The position numbers were made by a program, and so were the translations under genes. This document shows positions 63,351-64,000 of a DNA stretch of 64,000 bases, piece after piece; the first letter of the stretch is position 1; every line of letters starts with the position of its first letter. Source of the stretch: Kaistia hirudinis (lineage in GTDB: Bacteria; Pseudomonadota; Alphaproteobacteria; Rhizobiales; Kaistiaceae); assembly GCF_014196455.1 (NCBI RefSeq), contig NZ_JACIDS010000003.1, positions 310,001 to 374,000 of the forward strand, read 5' to 3'. Under the pieces are notes generated by a model. It was not told the origin of the DNA and did no database searches. It was given only the letters and a program-made list of their open reading frames with translations.

Positions 63351-63374
63351 CACAATTTCGAATACGAAATTGTG
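63351..63374. promoter_or_regulatory. 24-base perfect palindrome before the sugar ABC operon
   Basis: Arms CACAATTTCG and CGAAATTGTG with spacer AATA. AT-rich in GC-rich surroundings, 144 bases upstream of the binding-protein ATG. A TTGTGC on the minus strand at 63350-63355 overlaps one arm and may be a -35. A sugar-responsive repressor site is the likeliest meaning. Confidence 0.7.
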
Positions 63375-63458
63375 GTGGCCCTCATGCAGATGGCCAAGCG
63401 TCGACGCCGGGCCGCGTGACGCGTCCGGTTGCTCAAGCTTCTGATAGGAAAGGAAGAT

Positions 63459-63479
63459 CGGCGCGGCGCTGCCGCGCCG
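63459..63479 (-). terminator. hairpin after the oxidoreductase gene
   Basis: Nine-pair stem CGGCGCGGC/GCCGCGCCG with loop GCT, 19 bases after the stop on the minus strand, followed by a pyrimidine-rich stretch (GATCTTCCTTTCC). Likely separates the oxidoreductase transcript from the sugar ABC operon. Confidence 0.55.
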
Positions 63480-63497
63480 CGCTCTCTTATGGGAGAC

Positions 63498-64000
63498 TCA
63501 GATCGCCTCGGGCACCACGCCGCCGAGCCGGCTGGAGGCGAGGCAGGCATCCACCAGCGCCATGGTGCGGATGGAGTCGTGCACGTCGGTGTCGAGCACG
63601 GCGTCCTCACCGGCGGCGAAGCGCTGGAGATTGGACATCACGGCGCCGAAGGCATCGGGCACCCGCTCGCCGACCAGCGGTACGGTGGTCCAGTCGCCGC
63701 CCTCGACGATCATTTCCAGCTTCTCGGGATGCGGCTTCACATAATCGATGAGATAGCCGAGCTCGAGCCGCGCGCAGCCCTTCGTCCCCTCGACGCGGAT
63801 CGTCGCCTCGACGTGCTTCGGGCCGTAATTATAGGTGTGGTTGAGCGACAGGCAGCAGCGCGCCGCCGCGCCATAATCGAGGATGATCGAGGAGCGGGCA
63901 TCCTTGAGATCGGGATAGCGCGGATGCGGCACCGCCTTGGCATAGGCGCTTTGCGGCTCGCCGAGGACCGAGCGGATCCAGTCGAGATAGTGGATCGAGT
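63498..64000 (-). CDS. Gfo/Idh/MocA family oxidoreductase (C-terminal 167 residues, runs off window)
   Basis: Partial: N-terminus with the NAD-binding domain lies beyond the right edge. Visible part begins SIHYLDWIRSVLGEP, followed by PHPRYPDLKDARSSIILDYG and later YVKPHPEKLEMIVEGGDW, typical of the C-terminal barrel of this sugar dehydrogenase family. Same strand as, and upstream of, the sugar ABC operon; it could act on the transported sugar. Confidence 0.88.
   Translation of the reverse strand, partial: SIHYLDWIRSVLGEPQSAYAKAVPHPRYPDLKDARSSIILDYGAAARCCLSLNHTYNYGPKHVEATIRVEGTKGCARLELGYLIDYVKPHPEKLEMIVEGGDWTTVPLVGERVPDAFGAVMSNLQRFAAGEDAVLDTDVHDSIRTMALVDACLASSRLGGVVPEAI

Noticed and set aside
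1-64000. CRISPR arrays, insertion sequences, prophage, integrons or defence islands.
   Set aside because: No regularly spaced repeats, transposase, integrase, phage or restriction gene was recognised on either strand.

Overview
The window is dense, high-GC DNA (about two thirds G+C by eye), almost fully coding, with short intergenic gaps, frequent 4-base ATGA/GTGA gene overlaps and many GTG or TTG starts. Gene content points to an alphaproteobacterium of the order Hyphomicrobiales (Rhizobiales): a C4-pathway hemA, fabA-fabB-fabI together, a rhizobial HmuPTUV/HmuQ heme system, a double-length dCTP deaminase, and metZ behind a SAM-II (SAM-alpha) riboswitch. The genus cannot be fixed from sequence alone. 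No rRNA, tRNA, CRISPR array, insertion sequence, phage gene or plasmid function was found. No gene-free stretch exceeds 300 bases; the longest are 63208-63497, 15527-15795 and 42953-43211.

Left part (0-12.9 kb): a partial circularly permuted ATP-grasp gene and a 1106-residue transglutaminase/DUF2126 gene (a predicted peptide-ligation locus), a 2-oxoglutarate oxygenase, a DUF1624 membrane acyltransferase with an odd Cys-rich tail, an L-fucose mutarotase, then an Rrf2 regulator followed by a complete sulfate/thiosulfate ABC importer (cysP-T-W-A). A D-lyxose isomerase and a small ABM-fold protein follow.

Iron and heme block (12.9-21.9 kb): siderophore-interacting reductase, DHA2-type exporter, IsdG/HmuQ-type heme monooxygenase and TonB heme receptor on the minus strand, divergent from hmuP-T-U-V on the plus strand. 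An 8-3-8 palindrome resembling a Fur-type box lies between hmuR and hmuP.

Middle (21.9-45.5 kb): a sugar kinase and ribose-type ABC importer; two hydrolases; mtnC and mtnA of methionine salvage; an FAD amine/amino-acid oxidase; fabA-fabB-fabI for unsaturated fatty acid synthesis; the hrpB helicase; glucokinase with methylglyoxal synthase; cytidine deaminase; a lytic transglycosylase; apaG; mscL; and an aminotransferase closed by a very strong bidirectional terminator.

Right part (45.5-64 kb): hemA, a small outer-membrane barrel, metZ with its riboswitch and terminator, dcd, a hydratase/SDR/glycerate 2-kinase group, a secreted LssY_C protein, mgtC, a dehydratase/deacylase pair with a divergent IclR regulator, and a sugar ABC operon (binding protein, two permeases, rhamnose-type mutarotase) preceded by a perfect 24-base palindrome. 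The window ends inside a Gfo/Idh/MocA oxidoreductase gene.

Nothing here is clearly a new defence or mobile system. The points most worth following are the metZ riboswitch with its built-in terminator/antiterminator competition, the heme locus architecture (no hmuS seen), the 24-base palindrome, and the Cys-rich extension on the DUF1624 protein.
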